The position numbers were made by a program, and so were the translations under genes. The notes under the pieces are model-generated. The model was given only the letters and a program-made list of their open reading frames with translations, had not been told where the DNA came from and ran no database searches. This document shows positions 25,701 through 32,536 of a stretch of 55,341 nucleotides of DNA, piece by piece. The first letter of the stretch is position 1. The number at the start of each line of letters is the position of its first letter. The stretch comes from Acetobacter cerevisiae (GTDB taxonomy: Bacteria > Pseudomonadota > Alphaproteobacteria > Acetobacterales > Acetobacteraceae), in NCBI RefSeq assembly GCF_001580535.1, contig NZ_LHZA01000142.1, forward strand, positions 1 to 55,341, in the 5' to 3' direction.

Positions 25701-26142
25701 TGGGGGATGTCATTGTCGCCAGCATGATCGGGCTGTCAGACGGGTTGGCCTTGTAATATTGCGGCGGCATCAGCAGCGTATGCGGCATGTCTGCCCGTGC
25801 AGCCTGCAAGGCGGCCTCTACATCACGCGCCGCGCCGTTGATGTCCCGGCTGTTGTCAAAAAACATCAGGATGAAAGCGCTGGTGTCCGTTGAATCGGAG
25901 CGCATGCTGGTCAAACCGGCAATCTGGCCCAGATGGCGTTCAAGCGGTGTGGTGAGCGAGCTCGCCATCTGCTGCGGAGAGCTGCCGGGCTGAGAGGCCA
26001 CAACATAGATGACAGGCACGGAGATGTTGGGCAGGTCGGCTACCGGCATGGCGCGATAGGCAAAAATGCCCGCCAGAACAAAAGCCATGGCCATCAGAAT
26101 AGTGCCGACGGGACGCATGATAAAAAGCCGGCAGATGGACAA
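22792..26142 (-). CDS. RND efflux permease, MdtB/AcrB-like
   Basis: A 1116-residue inner-membrane proton-driven drug exporter of the HAE1 type. It opens MSICRLFIMRPVGTILMAMA and contains the TM4 acid pair in DDAIVVVENI (near residue 405), the RND duplication of six-helix bundles, and GIVKKNAILMIDFA in the second half. It is about 70 residues longer than AcrB; a Gly/Ser/Ala-rich stretch around residues 790-860 (AGGTAAGATAS, GGGAGASNGSAVSSSS) accounts for most of the excess. The usual partner genes for a periplasmic adaptor and outer-membrane channel are not adjacent, so it must recruit them from elsewhere. Confidence 0.92.
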   Translation of the reverse strand: MSICRLFIMRPVGTILMAMAFVLAGIFAYRAMPVADLPNISVPVIYVVASQPGSSPQQMASSLTTPLERHLGQIAGLTSMRSDSTDTSAFILMFFDNSRDINGAARDVEAALQAARADMPHTLLMPPQYYKANPSDSPIMLATMTSPTRSPTALRDLAETRLKPLLGGVKGVGWVEMVGASKPAVRVEMNPMMLYKYGIGFEDVRSALASANANTPKGFLDSGGQRLTLETNDQARTANEYRDLVIGYRNGRPVRLTDVAIVRDGPQDERKAAWYNEKPAIITIIRPQPGANVIEVTNAIRARADILANALPADVEFKLVSDRSVSIRGALEDTQYTLVISVVLVVLVVLAFLRSWRSTLIPAITVPISLAGSLGVMHLMGFSLDTLSLMALTIATGFVVDDAIVVVENIARHMEAGMERMEATLLGSREIAFTILSITISLIAVFLPLLLLGGIPGKIFFEFAMTLTTAVSVSFFLSISLTPMMCAYMLEIHHEPDPNAPPPKKGVFTHAAHLLADGTDKALEWLVRGYERSLNWALRHPWLIFCSLPASFFATIGILIVMSKTVLPAEDISLLESYLSSDQTSSFAAMSGKTKEVIKAMMVDHDVSDVLGFAGEDAANESQVFAQLTDKAGRSSTPEQIAARVRERVKNIPGMTASISNAGDINGGGGRQHEGTYQYIFQSDNAEDIYTWVPRITEALRKSKVIVGVNSHLSGNGTAMHVRIQRDTAARYLVTPQLIGNALYDAYGQRTASAISTPLTTYYVVMEVEKQFRENPDMLKTLWVSTAGGTAAGATASNTVRVVKPSDATESREASLSQQSFRNAIANRLAGGGAGASNGSAVSSSSETMVPLPTVATLETAPTPLQVSHENGFISGSIAFDLAAGKSLGDATAEIQRAMLSLHTPQSLRGDFSGQAGDMQKDLINELLVFIAAILTMYVTLGILYESYIQPLTILSTLPSAAVGAVLTLWICQEPFSLIAMISVILLIGIVKKNAILMIDFALHVEREQNLPPEEAIRTACLTRFRPILMTTLAAAFGAVPLVFGHGYGSELRRPLGIAVIGGLATSQLLTLYSTPVIYLFMHRLGRWVQRKGSAIGARLRFTRTDSSDATPSHTP

Positions 26143-26304
26143 AAGCGGTCTTCCTTACCCAGGATCAAAGCTGGCGGATGGGTAGGGCCAGCGTGGCATT
26201 AAACGAAGCACCAAAAGATTGATATTCGGTATGTCTCAACCGGGCAGAGAGGCCCAACACCCCGAAAACCGCCCTGCGGAACCGCAGGAAGGGCACGTTC
26301 CGCC

Positions 26305-27090
26305 TTAGGGCAGGACGTTAGCCCGGTCTGCCCGGGTCAGCGGTGGGGGAGCTGCGGCATCACTGATAATCTTTCCGCTTCCGTCTCGTTCCGTTGCCAG
26401 TGGACCTGTGACTTTGTCAACACTGATCCCTCCGCTCTGCTCAACATGGAACATGCCAACCTCCGTGACACCATGAAAAACGGCGTCTCCCGTGCTGCTG
26501 GACGTAATTTCCAGAGCCTTGAGCTGACCGGCATTGGCCGTGAAGCTGGCGCTCCCTCCAAGATACAAAGCCAGAGCCGGGGCGGCGACCGTATTAATGG
26601 TGACAGGGGCGCTCTTTTCCGACCGGATACGCGCGGATTCAGCCAGCGTTGAAATGGTGATGGGGCCTGAGGAATCAGAGAACAGCCCTAGCTCTCCGGT
26701 TTTGCCCAGAGTCAGGGTGCCGCTGCCTGCATGAATAAAGGTGGGGCCGGTGCGGTCTGCCACTGTGATGTTCGTCGTGCCTGCGTCGTCAATGGTCAGG
26801 CTGATGTCGGGCCGGACAGAGACCGTCAGAGTGCCGCTGTTGGTACAGGTGGTCTGGGTAAGGGTGACGGCACCATTGGCTGCGGTCGTGAGGCTAATGT
26901 CCAGCGGTGCTCCGTCTTCAACGTGTGCCGCTTCGGCCAGCTTGCCATTGCTGACGAGGTGAAGGCTTTGTAGGCAGAGCGTGTGGACTAATAACGTTGG
27001 CGCGGCTTCAGCATAGCCACCGGTCATGGAGAGGAGGAAACAGACCGCAGCCAGCACGACGCGAGGAAGGAAAGGGAACTGGGCATACAT
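26305..27090 (-). CDS. Secreted beta-rich (solenoid-like) protein
   Basis: A 261-residue protein with a clear signal peptide (FPFLPRVVLAAVCFLLSMTGGYAEAA) and a mature part built of short beta-strand repeats rich in Thr, Ser, Gly, Val and Ile, for example TNITVADRTGPTFIHAGSGTLTLGK and the SGPITI / SAPVTI pairs, which suggests a small beta-solenoid or head-GIN-like adhesive domain. The frame is open to 27462 but would overlap the divergent gene; the ATG at 27090 starts directly before the signal peptide, so I use it, though its ribosome site is weak. Two Cys lie close together (LCLQS and TTCTNS). No family assigned. Confidence 0.6.
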   Translation of the reverse strand: MYAQFPFLPRVVLAAVCFLLSMTGGYAEAAPTLLVHTLCLQSLHLVSNGKLAEAAHVEDGAPLDISLTTAANGAVTLTQTTCTNSGTLTVSVRPDISLTIDDAGTTNITVADRTGPTFIHAGSGTLTLGKTGELGLFSDSSGPITISTLAESARIRSEKSAPVTINTVAAPALALYLGGSASFTANAGQLKALEITSSSTGDAVFHGVTEVGMFHVEQSGGISVDKVTGPLATERDGSGKIISDAAAPPPLTRADRANVLP

Positions 27091-27237
27091 GAACCCATTT
27101 GTGCCAGCAGCCAGCCCTAGCGTCCAGTTACAGGAATGGAAAAGCAAGGAAGGTATCGTGCTGCCTTTAATTCGTCCGGTTGGCCAAGTATGACATGAAC
27201 GATGCACGAAATGACCACGATCTTGGAAAAGAGACTC

Positions 27238-27858
27238 ATGAATACAGAGCGATTTGAGAATATTGGGGATAATTGTGAGTTTGGCTTTGTAAAAAGAGCC
27301 CACGGGGATGAAAGCGGCGGCTTGTTGCGGTGGGTTCTTTCCTCTCCGGAAGGCGTGATAAAGGCCCTGCAGAATCGGTTTGAAGAGCTGTATGCCTTTG
27401 AAAACCTCTCGCCTTCCTGGGATAATATGGTGTCTGATTCCAAGTATGGATTTTTCTTCCATACAAAGATGTTTTCAAAAAATCTCCAGTGGGTCGAAAC
27501 TGAAGAGGTACGGCGGGAAATTTACAAAAACGAAAAAGAGAAGGTGGATTACCTGGTCGGAAAATTCTTTCAGCGTCTGGCCGATCCCTCCGTTATTCTT
27601 GTCTGCAAGCGTAACGACAATGTGCCGCATGATGTGGCGGAAGAGCTTGCGCAAGCTATAGAGCCCTATGGGCCAGCTCGTTTGCTAGTTGTGCGACATA
27701 CGGAAGACCCGGACCTGGTCGGGCATGTCCGGCAGGAGCAACTCTATCTGGCAGGGTATCTCGACCATTTGGCGCCGTATTCCCAGTCCGATCAGTTCTC
27801 ACCGGTTTGGGAACGCGTGCTGAGCGAGGCTCTGGCCCTGCCGTTTCCTACTCCTTAA
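27238..27858 (+). CDS. Unrecognised soluble protein with a GDNCEFGF motif
   Basis: A 206-residue protein without signal peptide or membrane helix. It opens with ERFENIGDNCEFGFVKR, then GLLRWVLSSPEGVIKAL; this NCEFG-type start recurs in uncharacterised alphaproteobacterial proteins, some fused to glycosyltransferases, but I cannot name a family securely. A later segment, DPSVILVCKRNDNVPHDVAEEL and ARLLVVRHTEDPD, looks like an alpha/beta domain. The ATG at 27238 has GGAAAAGAGA upstream, unlike the earlier in-frame ATGs at 27202 and 27211. Its last 4 nt overlap the convergent HlyD-type gene. Base composition is a little richer in A+T than neighbours, possibly acquired. Confidence 0.65.
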   Translation: MNTERFENIGDNCEFGFVKRAHGDESGGLLRWVLSSPEGVIKALQNRFEELYAFENLSPSWDNMVSDSKYGFFFHTKMFSKNLQWVETEEVRREIYKNEKEKVDYLVGKFFQRLADPSVILVCKRNDNVPHDVAEELAQAIEPYGPARLLVVRHTEDPDLVGHVRQEQLYLAGYLDHLAPYSQSDQFSPVWERVLSEALALPFPTP

Positions 27859-28817
27859 TTACGCACACTACTTCCGCCCGCTCCCCCCATCAGGGCGTCA
27901 TGCAGGCGGTCAAAGGTTTCTGCCAGCGTATCATGCGCGCGCTTGCCCTTGCTGCCGACAATAGTGACGGTGGTGGTCATGCCAGCGGCAATCTGGGTGC
28001 CTGGCGGGATGCTGTCGATATGCACTCTGACCGGGATACGCTGGGCCAGACGCACCCAGGTATAAACCGGGTCCACGGAGGGCAGGCCCTGTGTAGAGGG
28101 CGTGGCGTTGGGGGTCGCAATACCGCGGGTCACGCTGATGACATGGCCCCACATGGGTTCCCGGAAGCCCATCAGATCCATCCGCACGCGGTCCCCCACA
28201 TGGATGGAGCGGATTTTGGTTTCTTCAAAATAGCCATCCACCCAGTAGGATGAGGCATCAATGATCTGCACATTGGATTTGCCTGCCGTCGCGTAATCAC
28301 CCACCCGCATGATCAGGTTGGTGACGTAGCCAGTCACTGTGCTGCGGACAAACGTACGGTCCAGATTGATCTTGGCCTGAGAGAGAGCCGCCATGGCTTC
28401 CCCATACTGGGCTTTGGCCATGTCTGCCGTGGCCTGATAGACCTGCTTTTCCTCGCGTGAGGCGGCAACTTCTGTCAGTTTATTCCGGCGGCTTTCCTGT
28501 GTGTCTTTCAGCACCATATCGGCCTGCCGTTCATTCACGCGGGCGGTGGCGGAGGCGACGGCGACCTTGAAGTCAAAGGGGTCGATTTCGTAGAGAATAT
28601 CCCCGGCGTGGACAAACTGGTTGTCCCTGACCCGCACGGCAATAATCTGGCCGGACACACGCGGCGCAATATCGGCCACCTGCACACGGACCTGCCCGTT
28701 CCGGGTCCAGGGTGCTGCGGTGTAGTAGTCCCACAAGACGAGACCGACAATGCCGGCAATGGCGAGAATTGTCCCCGTCGTGACAAACTGCAGGGCGCGG
28801 CGGGCGCGTTCAAACAC
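27855..28817 (-). CDS. HlyD/EmrA-type periplasmic adaptor (AaeA-like)
   Basis: A 320-residue membrane-fusion protein. One N-terminal helix (TGTILAIAGIVGLVLWDYY) anchors it, followed by the lipoyl half motif VRVQVADIAPRVSGQIIAVRV, an alpha-helical hairpin (about 85-145) and the second lipoyl half RTFVRSTVTGYVTNL. This is the layout of AaeA/EmrA adaptors. It starts with GTG behind AAAAGGA and follows the DUF1656 gene by 15 nt, so it is the third gene of a FUSC-DUF1656-HlyD pump operon. Confidence 0.88.
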   Translation of the reverse strand: MFERARRALQFVTTGTILAIAGIVGLVLWDYYTAAPWTRNGQVRVQVADIAPRVSGQIIAVRVRDNQFVHAGDILYEIDPFDFKVAVASATARVNERQADMVLKDTQESRRNKLTEVAASREEKQVYQATADMAKAQYGEAMAALSQAKINLDRTFVRSTVTGYVTNLIMRVGDYATAGKSNVQIIDASSYWVDGYFEETKIRSIHVGDRVRMDLMGFREPMWGHVISVTRGIATPNATPSTQGLPSVDPVYTWVRLAQRIPVRVHIDSIPPGTQIAAGMTTTVTIVGSKGKRAHDTLAETFDRLHDALMGGAGGSSVRN

Positions 28818-28832
28818 GGTTGGACAATCCTT

Positions 28833-29033
28833 TTACAAGAGAATGGTGTAGAGGCCGATCAGGCAGACAAACAGCCCGAATTCAGCCAGAGGCAGGTTCC
28901 AGATCACCCGGCGGGCACCCACTTTTGCTAAAATGGGGTTGAGCACCAGCAGCGTGACAACGGCCAGACCCGCATGGACCAGAAAAGAGGACACCAGCAG
29001 GCCATCAATATCCAGAACAGCGCGAAGCTCCAT
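28833..29033 (-). CDS. DUF1656 small membrane protein (AaeX-like)
   Basis: A 66-residue protein with two hydrophobic helices: GLLVSSFLVHAGLAVVTLLVL and LPLAEFGLFVCLIGLYTILL (each about 20 residues). It is the small partner found between aaeB- and aaeA-type genes. The frame opens at 29051, but the ATG at 29033 has GGAAGG 10 bases upstream and follows the FUSC stop by 2 nt, so I prefer it. Confidence 0.82.
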   Translation of the reverse strand: MELRAVLDIDGLLVSSFLVHAGLAVVTLLVLNPILAKVGARRVIWNLPLAEFGLFVCLIGLYTILL

Positions 29034-29035
29034 GG

Positions 29036-31120
29036 TCAGAAGGCCTTCCATTGCTGATCGGGCAGGGGAATGATGTCGTAAATCTGGAGGGCTGAGCGGT
29101 TATGCTCCAGCAACCGGATGGCTCCTACCATGCCGGAAACGGCTGCCAGCGCTGTTGCCATCTCACCATGCGGCAGGGTGATGGCGTGATCGAGCAGGAT
29201 ACGGGCATGTTTGCGCATGCGGTACAGAGCGGAGTTGATGTTGTAGACGACTGTGGAACGGAACGCCGCCTCAGCATCGGCCCGGATGGCCGGGATGGTG
29301 GCGGCGCGTTGCAGATGGCGGCGCGCGCGGGCCAGTTCGACATTCAACTCATCCAGACTGGACAGCCGGTTGAACACGCGGACCTTGGATTTCGTGTTCG
29401 GGAGGTAACTGTTCCAGTCGAGAATTTTGCACAGCCGGTCGTAATGGCGGCTGATGAGCGCGGAACCTGCCTGTTCCCCGTGGCCTTCAAGCTGGAGCCG
29501 CAGATCATGCCCAATGGTAATCGCTACACGGAAGCGCCGGCGGTTGGCCGATGGAGGCAGAAGCAGCACCAGTGAGATGAAGATGACAATTGCAGCAAAC
29601 AGATACAGCACGTTCCGGTCAATAAAGGCCGAAGGCTCATAGTTCTGCTGGTTGGCGACACCCAGAATGACGAAGAAGAACACCCCGGCATTAAAGCCGA
29701 TCGTGGCCGTCTTGGGGTTCATCAACAGCAGGCAGCCCCCAAAAATAACGGGGATGATGACCATGGCCAGAAACGGCATGTCCGCCCCGTGCGGAAGAAT
29801 GCCAAAGTTCAGAATTGCGGCAACGACGATTGCCAGAGGGGTACCGATCAGCGCGCCCATGCCAAAGCCGCGGGCATTATAGGTGGTGGCGGCCAGCGTG
29901 AGGATAACGGCCACCTGTGAGAGGGCTGTATAGGTCGCGGGAATATCGGAGATGATGCACAGCCCGGCCGCAACGGAAAACCCGGTGAGGGTGCGCAGAC
30001 CGGCCAGTAGGGCAGCAATCACATCCTGATGCTGCTCGATTTTCAGTTCCGGGGCCTGTGTGCGGGCACGCTTGCCGTTTTCAAAAGCGTCAATGCCATC
30101 CGCAGCCCAGCGGGCATCGGACAGGAGCGCCATGGAGCGCTCAATCAGCCAGGCTTCATCCAGTGTCGGGCCGCGGTCCAGTTCTTCCGCATGGGCTTCC
30201 TTCGCCAGATCTTCCAGATCCCACACGGCCTGACGGGGGGAAGCAACGGGAGTGCCATCCCCGAAGGCGCTGCGGATCTGGTTCAGCACCGGGCCGGAAA
30301 TTTCGCCCTTGCGTAGCACTGCGGCAATGGCCCGGCTGCAACTGAGCATTTCCAGCAAGGCCACCATGGCGGAGCGGGCCCCTGCCAGCCGCACACTGGC
30401 ATCTGGCAATTCGGTTTTGGCGAAGGAAACCTGAGAGGTCAGCGCAATAATCTCGCCCGCCAGCCCTGTGCAGGCCATATCGTCGGGAATGCCGTGTCCG
30501 GCCATGGCATCGCGGCTGATACGCTGCACCATGTTGGCCACGCGATGCAGGTTGCTGGCCAGTTTTTCCCAAGCGGTGGGGGAGCCGAAAATATCATTAA
30601 CCGCTGCCGTGGCGGCAATGCCCACCACAATGGCCGAGACACGGTTGACCGTGACATCAAAAATAGAGCCCGGATTATCAATGCAGCTAATGCCCACAAT
30701 GGCCACAGTGTAGCCTGAAAGCATCGCTGCATAGGCGCGGAAGTCCTTTTCCAGCGTGCCGACAATGGTGCACAGAGTGAGCCAAAGCCCTACACCGCCC
30801 AGAAACACCACACGATCCTGATTAAAGCAGGCGGTGAGAAACAGCGCGACAAACGCCCCCACCATGGTGCCCATTAAACGGTAGACGGCCTTGGAGAGCA
30901 CTTGCCCGCGCAGGGGTTGGGCCAGAATCATCACCGTAACGGCGGCAGAGCCGGGGGAAGAAAGCTGCAACCAGAATGCGGTGCTCAGGGCCAGCACAGC
31001 GGAAAGCCATGTCCGCAGGCAGAACAGAAACCAGCCGGGCGGAAAGATGGAGGCGGGGAGTGCCGGGCGGAGGCCCTTCCAGAATCTGATAGGCGAGGCG
31101 GCTGGGGTGTTGAGGCTCAT
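29036..31120 (-). CDS. FUSC-family efflux permease (AaeB-like)
   Basis: A 694-residue inner-membrane protein with the duplicated fusaric-acid-resistance layout: six N-terminal helices (about 35-185), a cytoplasmic stretch (about 190-370) including charged helices, a second helix block (about 375-520) and a C-terminal cytoplasmic domain. Characteristic segments are TVMILAQPLRGQVLSKAVYRLMGT near residue 62 (key parts QPLRGQ and YRLMGT) and GTPLAIVVAAILNF. With DUF1656 and HlyD it forms an AaeXAB-type pump; known members export aromatic carboxylic acids such as p-hydroxybenzoate, which suits an acid-tolerant bacterium, but the substrate here is unproven. Confidence 0.88.
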   Translation of the reverse strand: MSLNTPAASPIRFWKGLRPALPASIFPPGWFLFCLRTWLSAVLALSTAFWLQLSSPGSAAVTVMILAQPLRGQVLSKAVYRLMGTMVGAFVALFLTACFNQDRVVFLGGVGLWLTLCTIVGTLEKDFRAYAAMLSGYTVAIVGISCIDNPGSIFDVTVNRVSAIVVGIAATAAVNDIFGSPTAWEKLASNLHRVANMVQRISRDAMAGHGIPDDMACTGLAGEIIALTSQVSFAKTELPDASVRLAGARSAMVALLEMLSCSRAIAAVLRKGEISGPVLNQIRSAFGDGTPVASPRQAVWDLEDLAKEAHAEELDRGPTLDEAWLIERSMALLSDARWAADGIDAFENGKRARTQAPELKIEQHQDVIAALLAGLRTLTGFSVAAGLCIISDIPATYTALSQVAVILTLAATTYNARGFGMGALIGTPLAIVVAAILNFGILPHGADMPFLAMVIIPVIFGGCLLLMNPKTATIGFNAGVFFFVILGVANQQNYEPSAFIDRNVLYLFAAIVIFISLVLLLPPSANRRRFRVAITIGHDLRLQLEGHGEQAGSALISRHYDRLCKILDWNSYLPNTKSKVRVFNRLSSLDELNVELARARRHLQRAATIPAIRADAEAAFRSTVVYNINSALYRMRKHARILLDHAITLPHGEMATALAAVSGMVGAIRLLEHNRSALQIYDIIPLPDQQWKAF

Positions 31121-31381
31121 CCTTTCCGTCGTCCTTGCCGCTCAAGAGGTCAGTCTGGGTCATGCAGAGTCGGGTGGCACGGACCGTAACTGTGCCGAAT
31201 CCCAAAAATCAGAAGTCTATTAAAATAAAATATAATTCAATGGGGGATTTTTTATACGCTGAGCCGGGTTGCATAAAATGCGGGCATGGGAAAAAGGCCA
31301 GCCTTTGGGTGGGCTGCATGGGTATGATGCCACGGCAGGATGTGCTGAATTAAGGCACACCCTCTCAAAACTGCGACCTTT

Positions 31382-32536
31382 ATGAAATTTATCCATACCT
31401 CAGACTGGCAGATTGGCCGGACGTTCCGTTTTGCTGACGACGATACGCTCGGCGCGTTGCAGGCAGAACGGCTGGAAGTCATCCGAAGGCTCGGCCTGCT
31501 GGCACGGCAGGAAGGTGCTGCGCATGTGCTGGTGGCGGGGGATGTGTACGAACATGAGACGCCAGCGGAGCGCACCCTGCATCAGCCCATCGAACGGATG
31601 CGCGACTTTGCAGACATCCAGTGGCATCTGATCCCCGGTAACCATGATGCCGATCAGCCGGAAGGCGTCTGGGCGCGTCTGGCCCGCAGCGGTCTGCCGG
31701 AAAATGTGACGGTGCATCGGGAGCCCGGGCCGATTCTGATTGATACAGCACATAATGCGTGGGCGCTGCCCGCCGTGCTTAAGCGCCGCCACGTTCTGAC
31801 CGATCTGACGGCCTATATGGACGAGGCCGAAACCCCGCCAGATGCCCTGCGAATTGGTCTGGCGCATGGCTCTGTGGTTGGGTTTGGTGGTGAGGTTGAG
31901 TCTGAACACAACCCCGTGGCGCTGGACCGGGCCAGACGGGCAGGCTTGGCTTATCTGGCGCTGGGAGACTGGCACGGCTTTTGTCAGATTGATGCCCGCA
32001 CGATTTATTCCGGCACACCGGAGACGGACCGCTTTACCACAGGCGGTGGTGGCGGTGGTGGCGGGGGTGAGGCCGTGGTTGTCACGCTGCACGGGCCTCG
32101 GGCGGAACCAGAGATTAAACGCCATAGAACTGGCCGCTACACATGGAAGAAGCTGGATGATGTGGTGCTGACATCCGAGCAGGATATTCTGGCGCTGGAT
32201 GCCCGTATCCGCAGCATTGCGCCAGATAACCCGGGGGCAGTGCTGGTCTGGGCAGCAGTGTCTGGCCTGCTCTCGGTGGACGATATGGCCCTTTATGAAA
32301 GCAATATCCTGAAGCGCCTGAGCGGGGCCGTCGCCTGCTTGCGCCTGACGGGAGCGCCACAGCTTTCCGCCGGGCTGGATGATCTGGATCGATTTGGCTC
32401 CGGTGGGGCCGTGCGCGCCGCTGCCGAGCACCTGCTGGCGCAGTCAGAGGCAGGCGGGGCGGAGGGGCAACTGGCCTCGGAAGCCCTGCAACGGCTTTTT
32501 CTGTTCTGGCAGGAGATGGGAGCGCAGGCAGGATGA
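31382..32536 (+). CDS. SbcD/YhaO-like DNA repair nuclease
   Basis: A 384-residue calcineurin-type metallophosphoesterase with the full set of metal motifs: HTSDWQIG (Asp8, His near the start), VAGDVYEHE, IPGNHDAD, LAHGSV and LGDWHG. It is the nuclease subunit expected to work with the ATPase encoded by the next gene (ATGA overlap), in the manner of SbcCD or Bacillus YhaO/YhaN. A run of nine Gly codons (GGT/GGC, about 32042-32068) follows the catalytic domain and forms a flexible link to the C-terminal DNA- or partner-binding part; it is a trinucleotide run that could change length without loss of frame. Confidence 0.88.
   Translation: MKFIHTSDWQIGRTFRFADDDTLGALQAERLEVIRRLGLLARQEGAAHVLVAGDVYEHETPAERTLHQPIERMRDFADIQWHLIPGNHDADQPEGVWARLARSGLPENVTVHREPGPILIDTAHNAWALPAVLKRRHVLTDLTAYMDEAETPPDALRIGLAHGSVVGFGGEVESEHNPVALDRARRAGLAYLALGDWHGFCQIDARTIYSGTPETDRFTTGGGGGGGGGEAVVVTLHGPRAEPEIKRHRTGRYTWKKLDDVVLTSEQDILALDARIRSIAPDNPGAVLVWAAVSGLLSVDDMALYESNILKRLSGAVACLRLTGAPQLSAGLDDLDRFGSGGAVRAAAEHLLAQSEAGGAEGQLASEALQRLFLFWQEMGAQAG

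Noticed and set aside
24692-25893. Long plus-strand frames (up to 329 codons) opposite the RND pump gene
   Set aside because: They mirror the codon pattern of the pump, have no recognisable domain and are rich in His, Gln and Arg as expected for shadows.
29102-29575. Plus-strand frame of 157 codons opposite the FUSC gene
   Set aside because: No family motif and fully nested in a well-supported gene on the other strand.
32042-32068. Run of nine glycine codons in the SbcD/YhaO-like gene considered as a phase-variation tract
   Set aside because: The unit is three bases, so length change keeps the frame; it can alter a linker but not switch the gene off. It is kept as a note in the gene entry.
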